Positions 41,131-49,935 of a stretch of 61,786 nucleotides of DNA are shown here, piece by piece. The stretch lies in the NCBI GenBank assembly GCA_938084845.1, contig CALKEB010000051.1:1-61786 (forward strand), in the 5' to 3' direction. The stretch is from an uncultured Polaribacter sp. (GTDB lineage Bacteria > Bacteroidota > Bacteroidia > Flavobacteriales > Flavobacteriaceae). Both the position numbers and the translations under genes were made by a program. A model generated the notes under the pieces. The model had not been told where the DNA came from. It was given only the letters and a program-made list of their open reading frames with translations, and ran no database searches. How positions within the stretch are numbered: the stretch's first letter is position 1; the number at the start of each line of letters is the position of its first letter.

Positions 41131-41739
41131 CTACTTTACTCTAATTTCAAATGCTTTTTTACCTGCTAATAGTCCTTTTAATGTATCATTTTCTGACACT
41201 TTACCAACACCAGATGGTGTACCCGTAAAAATAATATCTCCTTTTTTTAAGGTAAAATATTGTGAAACGTAAGCAATTAATTCGTCTACTTTCCACAACA
41301 TGGCTTGTGTATTTCCATCTTGAACAATTTCATCATTTTTAAACAATTGAAAATTTAAATTATTAATCTCAACGTCTTCTTTTGGATAAAACTCGCCAAT
41401 TACTGCACTTCCATCAAAAGCTTTTGCTTTTTCCCAAGGCAAGCCTTTTTCTTTGCATTTTGCTTGCACATCTCTAGCTGTAAAGTCTATACCTAACCCT
41501 ATTTCATCATAATATTTATGAGAAAATTTTGCATCTATATACTTACCTACTTTATTTATTTTTACTAAAACCTCTACTTCATAATGAACATCATTAGAAA
41601 AAGGAGGAATAAAAAAAGGGTTTTTTCTTGGTAAAATAGCTGAATCAGGCTTTAAAAAAACAACAGGATGTTCTGGTTTTTCATTTTCTAATTCTTCAAT
41701 ATGCTTTGCGTAATTGCGCCCAATACAAATTATTTTCAT
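41131..41739 (-). CDS. Fumarylacetoacetate hydrolase family protein
   Basis: A 202-residue member of the FAH family, the short single-domain type that includes acylpyruvases and oxaloacetate decarboxylases. The metal-binding glutamates lie in HYEVEVLVKI (about 52-61), and GLGIDFTARDVQ (about 80-91), GLPWEKAKAFDGSA and FTGTPSGVG are conserved. The substrate is likely a small 2,4-dioxo acid or oxaloacetate; the sequence does not decide. It follows purU with a 7-bp gap, so it is part of the same transcript. Confidence 0.88.
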   Translation of the reverse strand: MKIICIGRNYAKHIEELENEKPEHPVVFLKPDSAILPRKNPFFIPPFSNDVHYEVEVLVKINKVGKYIDAKFSHKYYDEIGLGIDFTARDVQAKCKEKGLPWEKAKAFDGSAVIGEFYPKEDVEINNLNFQLFKNDEIVQDGNTQAMLWKVDELIAYVSQYFTLKKGDIIFTGTPSGVGKVSENDTLKGLLAGKKAFEIRVK

Positions 41740-41746
41740 AATTGAA

Positions 41747-42616
41747 TTATTCTCCTGTTTCTGGAAAAACGATTGCTCTATTTCCCGAAACTATAATTTG
41801 ATTATTTAAATGATACTTTACAGCTCTTGCTAACACTAATTTTTCTGTATCTGCACCAATTCTTTTTAACGTTTTGGTAGTACTTTCGTGGTTTACTTGC
41901 TTTACATCTTGATCTATAATTGGCCCTTTATCTAAATCTTCTGTTGCATAATGTGCTGTTGCTCCTATTAATTTTACGCCTCTTTGATATGCTCTTTCGT
42001 AAGGGTTTGCTCCTTGAAATGCTGGTAAAGAAGAGTGGTGAATGTTTATAATTCTTTCTTTATAATCATTAATAAAACTAGAAGATAAAACTTGCATATA
42101 CCTTGCCATCACAATTAAATCGATGCTGTTTTCTTCTAACAATTCTCTTACTTGAGCTTCTTGTTGTAATTTTGTTTCTTTTGTGATTGGCAAATGATAA
42201 TAAGGTATACCAAACATGTCTGCTACATATCTTAATTTATTATGATTACTTATGACCAATTTTACCTTACAGTTTAAGCCACCTTCTTTAGATCTTTCTA
42301 ATAAATCATATAAATTATGACTGGTATGAGAAACCATTATCGCTACGTTTTGTTCTTCATCTCCATAATCTACAGACCATTTAAATTGTAAAGGAGTTGC
42401 AAGAGCTAGAAAATCTTTTTCTAATGAAGACTTAGATAGGTCTGAACCTCCAGAATGTAAGCGAATTCGCATAAAATATGTGTTTTCAAGCCCATTTACA
42501 TACTGTTGACAACTTAGAATATTGAATCCTTTTTCAAAAAAGAAACTGGTAATTTTTGCTACCAAACCCTTCTGATCTGGACACTGTATTAAAAAAGTTA
42601 CTACTTGTGACTTCAT
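41747..42616 (-). CDS. purU: Formyltetrahydrofolate deformylase
   Basis: PurU hydrolyses 10-formyl-THF to formate and THF, balancing the one-carbon pool. The 289 residues comprise an N-terminal ACT domain (about 5-85, FLIQCPDQKGLVAKITSFFF), which senses methionine and glycine in E. coli, and a formyltransferase-like catalytic domain. The catalytic region has NIHHSSLPAFQGANPYERAY (about 200-219) and GATAHYATEDLDKGPIIDQD (about 225-244). The key Asn, His and Asp positions look intact. It sits between menB (20 bp upstream) and the FAH gene. Confidence 0.94.
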   Translation of the reverse strand: MKSQVVTFLIQCPDQKGLVAKITSFFFEKGFNILSCQQYVNGLENTYFMRIRLHSGGSDLSKSSLEKDFLALATPLQFKWSVDYGDEEQNVAIMVSHTSHNLYDLLERSKEGGLNCKVKLVISNHNKLRYVADMFGIPYYHLPITKETKLQQEAQVRELLEENSIDLIVMARYMQVLSSSFINDYKERIINIHHSSLPAFQGANPYERAYQRGVKLIGATAHYATEDLDKGPIIDQDVKQVNHESTTKTLKRIGADTEKLVLARAVKYHLNNQIIVSGNRAIVFPETGE

Positions 42617-42636
42617 AATGTTGAATTAAAAATAAA

Positions 42637-43476
42637 CTATGGAATCCATTTTTTTGGAAAGTTTGGTTTACGTTTTTCTAAAAACGCATCTCTACCTTCT
42701 TTAGCTTCATCTGTCATATACGCCAAACGTGTTGCTTCACCCGCAAAAACTTGCTGACCTACCATACCATCATCCGTTAAATTCATTGCAAATTTTAGCA
42801 TTTTTATAGAGGTAGGACTTTTCTCTAAAATTTCTTGCGCCCAATTGTAGGCAGTAGATTCTAGTTCATCATGTGGAATTACTGCATTTACCATTCCCAT
42901 TTCATAGGCTTCTTGGGCTGAATAATTTCGACCTAAAAAGAAAATCTCTCTTGCTTTTTTCTGACCAACCATTTTTGCCAAATACGCAGAACCATACCCG
43001 CCATCAAAAGAGGTTACATCCGCATCTGTTTGTTTAAAAATGGCGTGTTCTTTAGAGGCCAAAGTTAAATCACAGACCACATGCAAGCTATGACCACCAC
43101 CTACTGCCCAACCAGGAACAACAGCAATTACAGCTTTTGGCATAAAACGTATTAAACGTTGTACCTCTAAAATATTTAATCTGTGGTACCCATCATTTCC
43201 TACATAACCTTGATGACCTCTTGCTTTTTGATCTCCTCCAGAACAAAATGAATACACACCATCTTTTGTACTTGGCCCCTCTGCAGAGAGTAAAACTACT
43301 CCGATTGAGGTATCTTCTCCTGCATCATAGAAAGCATCATATAACTCTTTTGTAGTTTTTGGTCTAAACGCATTTCTAACATTGGGCCTGTTAAATGCAA
43401 TTCTTGCTACGCCATTGCTTTTCTTATAAGTAATGTCCTCATATTCTTTAGCAACTTTCCATTCAGGTTGTATCAT
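42637..43476 (-). CDS. menB: 1,4-Dihydroxy-2-naphthoyl-CoA synthase
   Basis: MenB closes the second ring of the menaquinone head group from o-succinylbenzoyl-CoA. It is a crotonase-fold enzyme of 279 residues. The start WKVAKEYEDITYKKSNGVARI and the oxyanion-hole segments FCSGGDQKARGHQGYVG (about 77-93) and AVVPGWAVGGGHSLHVVCDL (about 118-137) are diagnostic. QTDADVTSFDGGYGS carries the catalytic tyrosine/aspartate region. It leads the menB-purU-FAH-cinA unit. menD is 1.7 kb away on the same strand, with the divergent esterase-fold gene between them. Confidence 0.95.
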   Translation of the reverse strand: MIQPEWKVAKEYEDITYKKSNGVARIAFNRPNVRNAFRPKTTKELYDAFYDAGEDTSIGVVLLSAEGPSTKDGVYSFCSGGDQKARGHQGYVGNDGYHRLNILEVQRLIRFMPKAVIAVVPGWAVGGGHSLHVVCDLTLASKEHAIFKQTDADVTSFDGGYGSAYLAKMVGQKKAREIFFLGRNYSAQEAYEMGMVNAVIPHDELESTAYNWAQEILEKSPTSIKMLKFAMNLTDDGMVGQQVFAGEATRLAYMTDEAKEGRDAFLEKRKPNFPKKWIP

Positions 43477-43524
43477 ATTTTTGTATTTTGTACGTTCGTA
43501 TTACAGATAAAGCTTCTTCGATTA

Positions 43525-43532
43525 CAAAAATA
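43525..43532 (-). promoter_or_regulatory. Promoter -7 box of menB
   Basis: Minus-strand TATTTTTG matches TAnnTTTG, 48 bp before the menB ATG, in the 69-bp gap shared with the divergent esterase-fold gene. Confidence 0.45.
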
Positions 43533-43545
43533 AACATTCTACCTT

Positions 43546-44703
43546 ATGATTAAGAAATCACTATCACTTATATTTTTACTTTTTTTCTTCTGTGGCTTTT
43601 CTCAAAATAGTATTTATAAAGAATTAGCATCAGATATTTTAGAATCTACTAGAAGTTTAAAAATCTATATCCCAGAAAATTATGAGCAAGATAGTCTTAG
43701 AAACTACCCATTAACTGTGGTTTTGGATGAAGAATATCTATTTGATACTTATGTTGGTAATGCCAAGCTTTTTGCTAAAAAAGACCAAGCGCCAGAACAA
43801 ATCATTGTTGGTGTTTCTATGAATGACACTAGAAATCAAGACATTTCATTTAACAGAAATACGGGAAGGTTATCTACTTCCGCAAATAATTTTTATGAAT
43901 TTATAAAAGATGAAGTTATTTTTTATATGGAGAGCACATATAGAACATCTCCTTTTATTACACTTGTTGGTCAAGGATATTCTGCAAATATGGTGAGCCA
44001 TTTTTTAAGTGAAAATACCGCTTTTATAAATTCATTTGTTTGTATAAATCCAAGTTTTTCTGATTTTATTTCACAAGAATTACTGGGTTATAATCTTCAG
44101 AAATTTCAGAAAGAAGATAATACTTTTTATCTCTACACCAATAACAGCGATATTTTTTCTTCAAAAAAACAACTTAAAATTGATCAGGTTCAAAAACAAC
44201 TAAGTGATTTGAATATAAAAAATTTTAATGCTATTAATGATCTTATAAAAACCACTAACAGTACCTCTGCAATGAGCGAGGCAATACCAAGAGCTTTAAC
44301 CAATATTTTTGAAATTTATTCTGCAATCTCAAAAGAAGAATATGAGAAAGAAATTAAAGACTTAGCTCCAGAAGATGCCATCTACTATTTAGAAAATAAA
44401 TATTTAGAAATTGATTTTTTATTTGGTACAAATTTAGGTATTCGAGAAAGAGACATTTACACTATAGAAAATATTATTATTGAAAAAGAAAATGGTGATA
44501 AATTAAGAGATTTTGGAAAAATGATTCTAAAACTTTTTCCTAGCTCGCCTCTTGGTGATTATTATATTGGTAGATACTATGAATCTGGAAAAATGTTTAA
44601 AAAGGCATTAAAATATTACAGAATAGGGTATGGTAAAATGGACCCTGCAGATCCTAATGCAGACAAATTTTATGAAAACATACTAAGATTAGGCGGTTTA
44701 TAA
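43546..44703 (+). CDS. Secreted esterase-fold protein with altered nucleophile motif
   Basis: A 385-residue exported protein with a signal peptide (about 1-19, ending CGFSQ). The next 240 residues align with the putative-esterase (esterase D/IroE) alpha/beta hydrolase fold: LKIYIPENYEQDS (about 38-50), YPLTVVLDEEYLF (54-66), IIVGVSMNDTRNQD (86-99). Where active relatives have VGHSLGG, this one reads VGQGYSAN (141-148), placing glycine at the nucleophile position. The last 130 residues are helical and TPR-like. It may be a non-enzymatic binding protein, or S146 may take over. It lies alone between menB and the CvfB-like gene. Confidence 0.75.
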   Translation: MIKKSLSLIFLLFFFCGFSQNSIYKELASDILESTRSLKIYIPENYEQDSLRNYPLTVVLDEEYLFDTYVGNAKLFAKKDQAPEQIIVGVSMNDTRNQDISFNRNTGRLSTSANNFYEFIKDEVIFYMESTYRTSPFITLVGQGYSANMVSHFLSENTAFINSFVCINPSFSDFISQELLGYNLQKFQKEDNTFYLYTNNSDIFSSKKQLKIDQVQKQLSDLNIKNFNAINDLIKTTNSTSAMSEAIPRALTNIFEIYSAISKEEYEKEIKDLAPEDAIYYLENKYLEIDFLFGTNLGIRERDIYTIENIIIEKENGDKLRDFGKMILKLFPSSPLGDYYIGRYYESGKMFKKALKYYRIGYGKMDPADPNADKFYENILRLGGL

Positions 44704-44734
44704 ATAGTTTTCGCAAATTCTAATCGTTGATTAA

Positions 44735-45151
44735 TTAAACCAACTCTATTCTATCTTCTTTTATGAGTATTAATTTATTTCTATATAAATTACCCACTGC
44801 TTTTTTAAATGCTTTTTTACTCATTTTCATATGAAAACGTATTGAATCTGGCGAACTTTTATCTGTTAACATTAAAAAACCTTCTCTACTATTTTTTAAT
44901 TTTTGAAGTACTTTTTCTACATCTGCATCAATTACATTTCGAAACCCTTGAGGTCGCAAAGAAACGTCTATTTTACCATCTTCTCTGATGTTTTTTATGT
45001 AACCAGTAACCTCCATGTTTTCTTCTAATGGCTCAAAAACTTCGCTTCTAAAAAGCAAACCATCATACTCTTCATTTATTAAAACAGTATATCCTAATCC
45101 TGTTTCAGTTTCTATGACTAACTGCACTTTATCTCCCTCTTGTAATTCCAT
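44735..45151 (-). CDS. Short CvfB-like S1/winged-helix RNA-binding protein
   Basis: A 138-residue relative of the C-terminal half of CvfB/YitL. One S1-type OB domain (about 1-68, KVQLVIETETGLGYTVLINE, then VTGYIKNIREDGKIDVSLR) is followed by a winged helix (about 75-138, FHMKMSKKAFKKAVGNLYRN). Full CvfB proteins have about 280 residues with extra S1 domains, so this is either a natural short form or an old truncation. The frame is clean. Its ATG overlaps the menD stop as TAATG, implying translational coupling. It probably binds RNA or ribosomes. Confidence 0.75.
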   Translation of the reverse strand: MELQEGDKVQLVIETETGLGYTVLINEEYDGLLFRSEVFEPLEENMEVTGYIKNIREDGKIDVSLRPQGFRNVIDADVEKVLQKLKNSREGFLMLTDKSSPDSIRFHMKMSKKAFKKAVGNLYRNKLILIKEDRIELV

Positions 45152-46809
45152 TATTTAATATATTTAAAATATTCTTTTAAAACTGTGTCATTCTCAATAC
45201 TTGGCGTAAAAATTTCTAAAATTTTTGGCTGATTTGATACTTCATAAAAATTTTCTAATTCTTTTTGAACTGAAGCAGTAGAAAATGCTTGATGATATTC
45301 AAAATTATGCATTTTACATAAGTATTCTGCTGTTAAGCAATGTGGCGTTTCAAAATATGCTGAAGCATTTGTAGTTTTTGGTCCAGGTATAATTTTAAAA
45401 ATTCCACCACCTGAATTATTCACTAAAATAATTCTAAAATCTACTGGTATATTTTTATTCCACAAAGCATTGCTATCGTAGAAAAAACTTAAATCACCAG
45501 TGATAAAAATGGTTTGTTTTTTACTAGCAAATGCAGCTCCGATAGCTGTAGATGTACTCCCATCAATACCACTTGTTCCTCTATTGCAAAAAACTTCTAA
45601 AGTACTATCTATAGTAAACATTTGACCATACCTGATAATGGCACTATTGCTAAATTGTAACTGACTATTTTTGGGGATATTCGCTAAAAATTGCTCAAAA
45701 ACTTTTAAGTCTGAATGTTTTGTTTTTGCTAAATATGCTGCATGTCTTTGCCTTCTTTTCTCTCTTATTGCCAACCATTTTGGTTGATAATTACTCTCTT
45801 TTTTAGAAATAATACGATTAAACTTGCTAAAAAAATCTACCGGTTTTGTTTGTATAAATTCAGATAAACAGAAAAAGGTGTTCATTGCCTTTTTTTCATC
45901 TATATTCCAATGATGTTTAGGCTGATAATCTCTTAAAAAACGTTTAATCCTTTTAGAAACGATCATGCCACCAAAGGTGATAAGAATATCTGGCTGTAAA
46001 TCTTTAAACGCATCGTCTTCTAAAGAAAAAATAAGTTGATCTATAGCGTTTATGGCTTTTGTGTGATGGAGATTAGAAGTTGTTTCTGTCAATAAAATTA
46101 CAGAGTCATCTTCTGAATATAAATCCATTAATTTATGTAGCTCGGTATCTGGATAGTGTACGCCAACGACTAACATCTTTTTTTCTGAATTATTCCAAAT
46201 TTCAGCTAATTCTGGGTAATTGATGTTTGCGTTATCTAAAGCGCTTGTGTTGATATGAGGAAAATGAAAATCCTTTACATATTCTACTGTTTCATACAAA
46301 GGCTCATCAAAGGGAACATTAATATGTACAGGGCCTTTATTAGAATTTGCCAATTGTAAAGCTTCTCCAATTAATTGCGCATTTCTGGTTTTAAACTTAG
46401 GATTTTCAATCAAATTCGCAGAAAATAAAATATGATTCTCAAAAACATTTTCTTGTCGAATTGTTTGTCCGTCTCCAATATCAATTAAATGCTTTGGCCG
46501 ATCTGCAGAAATAACCACCAAAGGAATATTGCTGTAAAAAGCTTCTGAAATTGCAGGATAATAATTCAACAATGCAGAACCTGAGGTACATAAAACTGCA
46601 ACTGGCTTTTGAGTTTGCTGTGCAATTCCTAAAGCAAAAAAAGCAGCACACCTTTCATCAACCACACTTAATGTTTCTATCTCTGGATGATTAGAAAAAC
46701 CAATAGTTAACGGTGCATTTCTAGAACCTGGAGAAATAACAACGGTATCAACATTAAATTGCTGACAAGCTGCGATAACCAATTGTGCAAGTTCTTTTTT
46801 TGGATACAT
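45151..46809 (-). CDS. menD: MenD: SEPHCHC synthase
   Basis: MenD is the ThDP-dependent enzyme that joins isochorismate and 2-oxoglutarate, the first committed step of menaquinone synthesis. It has 552 residues from the ATG at 46809. VVISPGSRNAPLTIGF (about 22-37), CTSGSALLNYYPAI (about 74-87) and SADRPKHLIDIGDGQTIRQ (about 101-119) are hallmark segments. GDLSFFYDSNALWN carries the ThDP/metal site. A longer frame to 46890 would place the TAACTTTG promoter box inside the coding region and has no conserved residues. It is followed, with a one-base overlap, by the CvfB-like gene. Confidence 0.94.
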   Translation of the reverse strand: MYPKKELAQLVIAACQQFNVDTVVISPGSRNAPLTIGFSNHPEIETLSVVDERCAAFFALGIAQQTQKPVAVLCTSGSALLNYYPAISEAFYSNIPLVVISADRPKHLIDIGDGQTIRQENVFENHILFSANLIENPKFKTRNAQLIGEALQLANSNKGPVHINVPFDEPLYETVEYVKDFHFPHINTSALDNANINYPELAEIWNNSEKKMLVVGVHYPDTELHKLMDLYSEDDSVILLTETTSNLHHTKAINAIDQLIFSLEDDAFKDLQPDILITFGGMIVSKRIKRFLRDYQPKHHWNIDEKKAMNTFFCLSEFIQTKPVDFFSKFNRIISKKESNYQPKWLAIREKRRQRHAAYLAKTKHSDLKVFEQFLANIPKNSQLQFSNSAIIRYGQMFTIDSTLEVFCNRGTSGIDGSTSTAIGAAFASKKQTIFITGDLSFFYDSNALWNKNIPVDFRIILVNNSGGGIFKIIPGPKTTNASAYFETPHCLTAEYLCKMHNFEYHQAFSTASVQKELENFYEVSNQPKILEIFTPSIENDTVLKEYFKYIK

Positions 46810-46832
46810 AAAAATCTTTAGTAATTTAAGTG

Positions 46833-46840
46833 CAAAGTTA
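46833..46840 (-). promoter_or_regulatory. Promoter -7 box that decides the menD start
   Basis: Minus-strand TAACTTTG matches TAnnTTTG and ends 23 bp before the ATG at 46809. Confidence 0.5.
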
Positions 46841-46864
46841 CGAAGAGATAAAGATTTAATACAG

Positions 46865-46900
46865 AAAAAAAGCCAGAAACTAAATTGCATTAAGTTTCTG
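46865..46900 (-). terminator. Terminator after fsa
   Basis: CAGAAACT (46874-46881) pairs with AGTTTCTG (46893-46900). On the minus strand a T tract follows (plus-strand A at 46865-46871), 28 bp after the fsa stop and ahead of menD. Confidence 0.8.
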
Positions 46901-46928
46901 ACTTTTAAGATAAGTATGCTTAAAGAAA

Positions 46929-47582
46929 TTAATTCCCTTTATTAAAATCAGCTAAAAATTTAGCTAAACCTATATCAGTTAACGGGTGTTTTAGTAAACC
47001 TTCTATGGCACTTAAAGGACCTGTCATTACATCTGCCCCAATTTTAGCACAATCAATTACATGCATCGTATGTCTTACAGATGCTGCTAAAATTTCTGTA
47101 TCAAAACCGTAATTATCATAAATAGTTCTAATTTCTGCAATTAGATTTAAACCATCAGTAGAAATATCATCCAATCTACCAATAAATGGAGATACGTAAG
47201 TTGCACCTGCTTTTGCAGCTAACAATGCTTGCCCTGCAGAAAAAACCAAGGTTACATTAGTTTTTATTCCTTTTGAAGAAAAGTACTTGCATGCCTTAAT
47301 CCCATCTTTTATCATAGGTAATTTTACTACAATTTGAGGGTTTAACGCTGCTAGAGCTTCACCCTCTCTTACCATTCCATCAAAATTTGTAGAAATTACT
47401 TCAGCAGAAACATCTCCATCTACTAAATCACAAATCGCTTTGTAATGATTTATAATATTATCTTGACCAGTAATCCCTTCTTTGGCCATTAATGATGGGT
47501 TTGTGGTTACACCATCTAAAACCCCTAGGGCTTGTGCTTCTTTAATCTGCTCTAAATTAGCAGTATCTACAAAAAATTTCAT
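46929..47582 (-). CDS. fsa: Fructose-6-phosphate aldolase / short transaldolase
   Basis: A 217-residue class I aldolase of the small transaldolase group. [27 protein letters not shown] falls within 6-32, the Schiff-base lysine is in VVKLPM (about 84-89), and [22 protein letters not shown] (about 166-187) is conserved. Members act either as transaldolase in the pentose-phosphate pathway or as fructose-6-phosphate aldolase; sequence alone does not decide. It is monocistronic, with a promoter box 27 bp upstream and a terminator behind it. Confidence 0.92.
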   Translation of the reverse strand: MKFFVDTANLEQIKEAQALGVLDGVTTNPSLMAKEGITGQDNIINHYKAICDLVDGDVSAEVISTNFDGMVREGEALAALNPQIVVKLPMIKDGIKACKYFSSKGIKTNVTLVFSAGQALLAAKAGATYVSPFIGRLDDISTDGLNLIAEIRTIYDNYGFDTEILAASVRHTMHVIDCAKIGADVMTGPLSAIEGLLKHPLTDIGLAKFLADFNKGN

Positions 47583-47608
47583 GCTTTTGAGAATTAAGTT
47601 ATATTTTT

Positions 47609-47616
47609 CAAAGATA
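47609..47616 (-). promoter_or_regulatory. Promoter -7 box of fsa
   Basis: Minus-strand TATCTTTG matches TAnnTTTG, 26 bp before the fsa ATG. Confidence 0.45.
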
Positions 47617-47769
47617 AAAAACTATGACTTTTCTTATGAGTATTCTGGAATTAATTTTTAATAAAATTAATTAAAATAAGAAATCCCTTTTTTTATTAAA
47701 TACCCACTCAATTCCTTCAATACCTTTTAAAAGCATTACTTTTACACGAAAGAACATGCTATACAATCT

Positions 47770-48792
47770 ATGAAAATTCTCACTTTTTTATTCATAATCT
47801 GTTTCTGTATATCTTGTTCAACTTCTAACACATCAGAAATTATTGACAACAATTCAACTAATGGCTTAGCATGTTTTACCACAGATATTTCTATTTCTAA
47901 AGCTGACAATGTTGTAATTGCAGACGCCATAAACCCGATTACTTGGAAAGGTTCTTGTAATGATGATTCTGTGACTATTAGTTATACAAGGCACGTAAGT
48001 GCAGATGGTGAAACTGAAACTAAAGCATTTATTTTTAATAAAACTACAGATTGTCTTACAAAAAACAGAGCTTATAAATTCTATAATGGTGAAGATCTAG
48101 ATGTTTCTGCGGTAACAGCTATGGATTTATCTGAACTTTACATTAAAGAATGGGTGAATAATAAAAAACTTTCAGGCTTATTGGTGTATACTGATCCTCA
48201 TAATAAAATCACATATTCTAGAAAGTTTTATGTTGAATTTACTTTAGATGACTTTCAAGCAGAATTCACAAATTTCACCATTTTTGAAGCGTGTATTGGA
48301 GCCAATCTACCGATAGAAATAGACATGAATTTAGTTGGAATTACTGACTTTAAACTTACTTATGATCAAGAAGATGATATTGGCAACACACCAAAATTCA
48401 AAAAATACACTATTAAATTGAAAACTACGTCAAACGATAAAAATAAAATTTTATCACCAATAAAAAATCAAGAACCCTATTTAATTGTCCATGAACCACC
48501 ATTTTCTTCAGAAAATAAAATACACTATACTAGTGGAGTAAAAAATGCTTTAGATATTTTTTATGAATATGAAGTTCCCTATCAAAATTTTAATTACTTT
48601 ACAGATAATAGGCTTACCTATAGTAGTACTTTAAACAACAACAAAGAAGATTATTTCATTATAAGTATGGCTCTAAATAATTTAACGTATTATGGTTGGA
48701 TTCGTTTTAATTTAAAAACAAGCAATTGTAATGTAGAAGTTTTAGACACTTATTTGAATGCAAATGCTAATGAGCATGTAAGTGTGAACTAA
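47770..48792 (+). CDS. Orphan lipoprotein of unknown family
   Basis: A 340-residue protein with a lipoprotein signal (KILTFLFIICFCISC, lipidated cysteine near residue 16), then a Ser/Thr/Asn-rich linker. I do not recognise a domain. The mature part is mostly predicted beta strand, acidic and rich in Asn, Thr and Tyr, with scattered cysteines (in ACFTTD, WKGSCNDDS, TTDCLTK, FEACIG, SNCNVE) that could form disulfides. There is no repeat, SusD-like or protease motif. It is probably surface or periplasmic. Its 3' end overlaps the convergent SDR gene by four bases. Confidence 0.7.
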   Translation: MKILTFLFIICFCISCSTSNTSEIIDNNSTNGLACFTTDISISKADNVVIADAINPITWKGSCNDDSVTISYTRHVSADGETETKAFIFNKTTDCLTKNRAYKFYNGEDLDVSAVTAMDLSELYIKEWVNNKKLSGLLVYTDPHNKITYSRKFYVEFTLDDFQAEFTNFTIFEACIGANLPIEIDMNLVGITDFKLTYDQEDDIGNTPKFKKYTIKLKTTSNDKNKILSPIKNQEPYLIVHEPPFSSENKIHYTSGVKNALDIFYEYEVPYQNFNYFTDNRLTYSSTLNNNKEDYFIISMALNNLTYYGWIRFNLKTSNCNVEVLDTYLNANANEHVSVN

Positions 48793-49592
48793 AGTTTGTA
48801 ATGGTTCATTAAAATTTTCTCGTAAACGGTGTCTGGTAAAACCTTTTTTAAAGTAATTGAAAAACGCTGCATAAAATCACCAACTACATAGTGTAACTTA
48901 GGTTTTTTAGTCTGTATGATTTTAAAAACTTTTTTAGCCATAACTTTTGGATCCATACCCTCATTTACATGAGCATCCATTAAGTTTAAATTTTCTTGAT
49001 ATTTCTTTTTGTAAGCAGAAGTTTCAAAAACTGGTGTATGATACCTTCCTGCTGCTATATTGGTTGCAAAGTCTCCTGGAGCTATATTTGTTACAAAAAC
49101 GCCAAAACCTTTTACCTCCATACTAATGGCCTCTGTAACTATTTCAAGAGCTCCTTTAGAGGCTGAATATAATCCTCTAAAAGGCAATCCCATATACCCT
49201 GCTATAGAGGTTATATTTATAATTAATCCTGATTTCTGCAAACGCATTTGTGGTAAAACCGCTTTGATGACCTCTATTGCCCCAAATAGATTTGTATCAA
49301 ATACCTTTTTCATTTCTTCTGTAGGAGTATCCTCTACAGGACCTGTAATTCCCATACCTGCATTATTTACAAGAACATCTAATTTTCCTTCTTTTTCTAA
49401 AATAGTTGCTATTGCTTTTTTTATAGTATCTGCCTTTAAAACATTTAAAGCAATTAAATGAAATGGGAATTGATGTGTATTTTTAGGGGTTCTACTCGTT
49501 CCATATACAATACATCCTTTTTCATGTAAATAAGATGCTATTGCTTTCCCTATCCCTGAGGATGCGCCTGTTACTAAAACTACTTTAGCCAT
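48789..49592 (-). CDS. Short-chain dehydrogenase/reductase
   Basis: A 267-residue classical SDR. The NAD(P)-binding TGASSGIGKAI (7-17) is followed by NNAGMG (about 77-82), the catalytic serine in NITSIAG (about 126-132), and YSASKG (about 143-148) with the Tyr and Lys. The basic residue in YGTSRTPKN after strand 2 suggests NADPH preference. The long C-terminal extension (about 210-267, VGDFMQRFSITLKKVLPDT) resembles SDRs that act on lipid or retinol-like substrates. The substrate is unknown. A near-match promoter box (TACCTTTA) lies upstream. Confidence 0.88.
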   Translation of the reverse strand: MAKVVLVTGASSGIGKAIASYLHEKGCIVYGTSRTPKNTHQFPFHLIALNVLKADTIKKAIATILEKEGKLDVLVNNAGMGITGPVEDTPTEEMKKVFDTNLFGAIEVIKAVLPQMRLQKSGLIINITSIAGYMGLPFRGLYSASKGALEIVTEAISMEVKGFGVFVTNIAPGDFATNIAAGRYHTPVFETSAYKKKYQENLNLMDAHVNEGMDPKVMAKKVFKIIQTKKPKLHYVVGDFMQRFSITLKKVLPDTVYEKILMNHYKL

Positions 49593-49698
49593 TGTGTTTG
49601 TTAAAAATTGTAATTGTAAAGGTAATTAAACTTCGTAAAAGATTTTAAAAAGTTGAGAAGGCTTTAAATGGAAAAAAAATTGGATTTAAGAAACAAAA

Positions 49699-49798
49699 AA
49701 TGGCAAGCTACCTACATCACACTGCTACAACCTAATACCCTTGCTGTGTTCCCACCCTGGGGGATTCAAAGGGAGCTAGTTGTGTAGAACTTGCCATT
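49699..49798 (-). ncRNA. ffs: Signal recognition particle RNA (4.5S, small bacterial type)
   Basis: On the minus strand the two ends pair perfectly: AATGGCAAG (49798-49790) with CTTGCCATT (49707-49699). Near the middle is the SRP domain IV core, CCCCAGGGTGGGAACACAGC, with the GGAA tetraloop (49752-49749) closed by G-C and T-A pairs, and the CAGG and CAGCA sides of the symmetric and asymmetric loops. This is the pattern of E. coli CAGGTCCGGAAGGAAGCAG. At about 100 nt it is the small, Alu-less type. A full promoter lies directly upstream and a T-rich stretch follows the 3' end. It works with Ffh and the FtsY encoded at 37928-38899. Exact ends are approximate. Confidence 0.9.
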
Positions 49799-49799
49799 G

Positions 49800-49829
49800 C
49801 AAATTTACATTGTATTTTTAAATTAACAA
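49800..49829 (-). promoter_or_regulatory. Promoter of the SRP RNA gene
   Basis: On the minus strand TTG (49829-49827), 19 bases, then TAAATTTG (49807-49800). Both elements and spacing fit the Bacteroidota consensus, and the box ends directly before the predicted RNA start. Confidence 0.75.
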
Positions 49830-49935
49830 TTAAAATAATATTAAAATTTATGTAACATTTATAATACATTGATTACTAATAAAATGTTTTAAAAGAACTT
49901 GTCACCGAAAAAATAAGACATCTTCTAGAAATTAA

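Noticed and set aside
46810..46890. N-terminal extension of MenD by 27 residues
   Set aside because: The extension lacks conserved residues and would include the promoter box at 46833-46840; the ATG at 46809 gives the usual MenD start.
47660..47690. Ten-base AT-only inverted repeat upstream of the orphan lipoprotein
   Set aside because: Composed only of A and T, so easily due to chance; no T tract or promoter linked to it.
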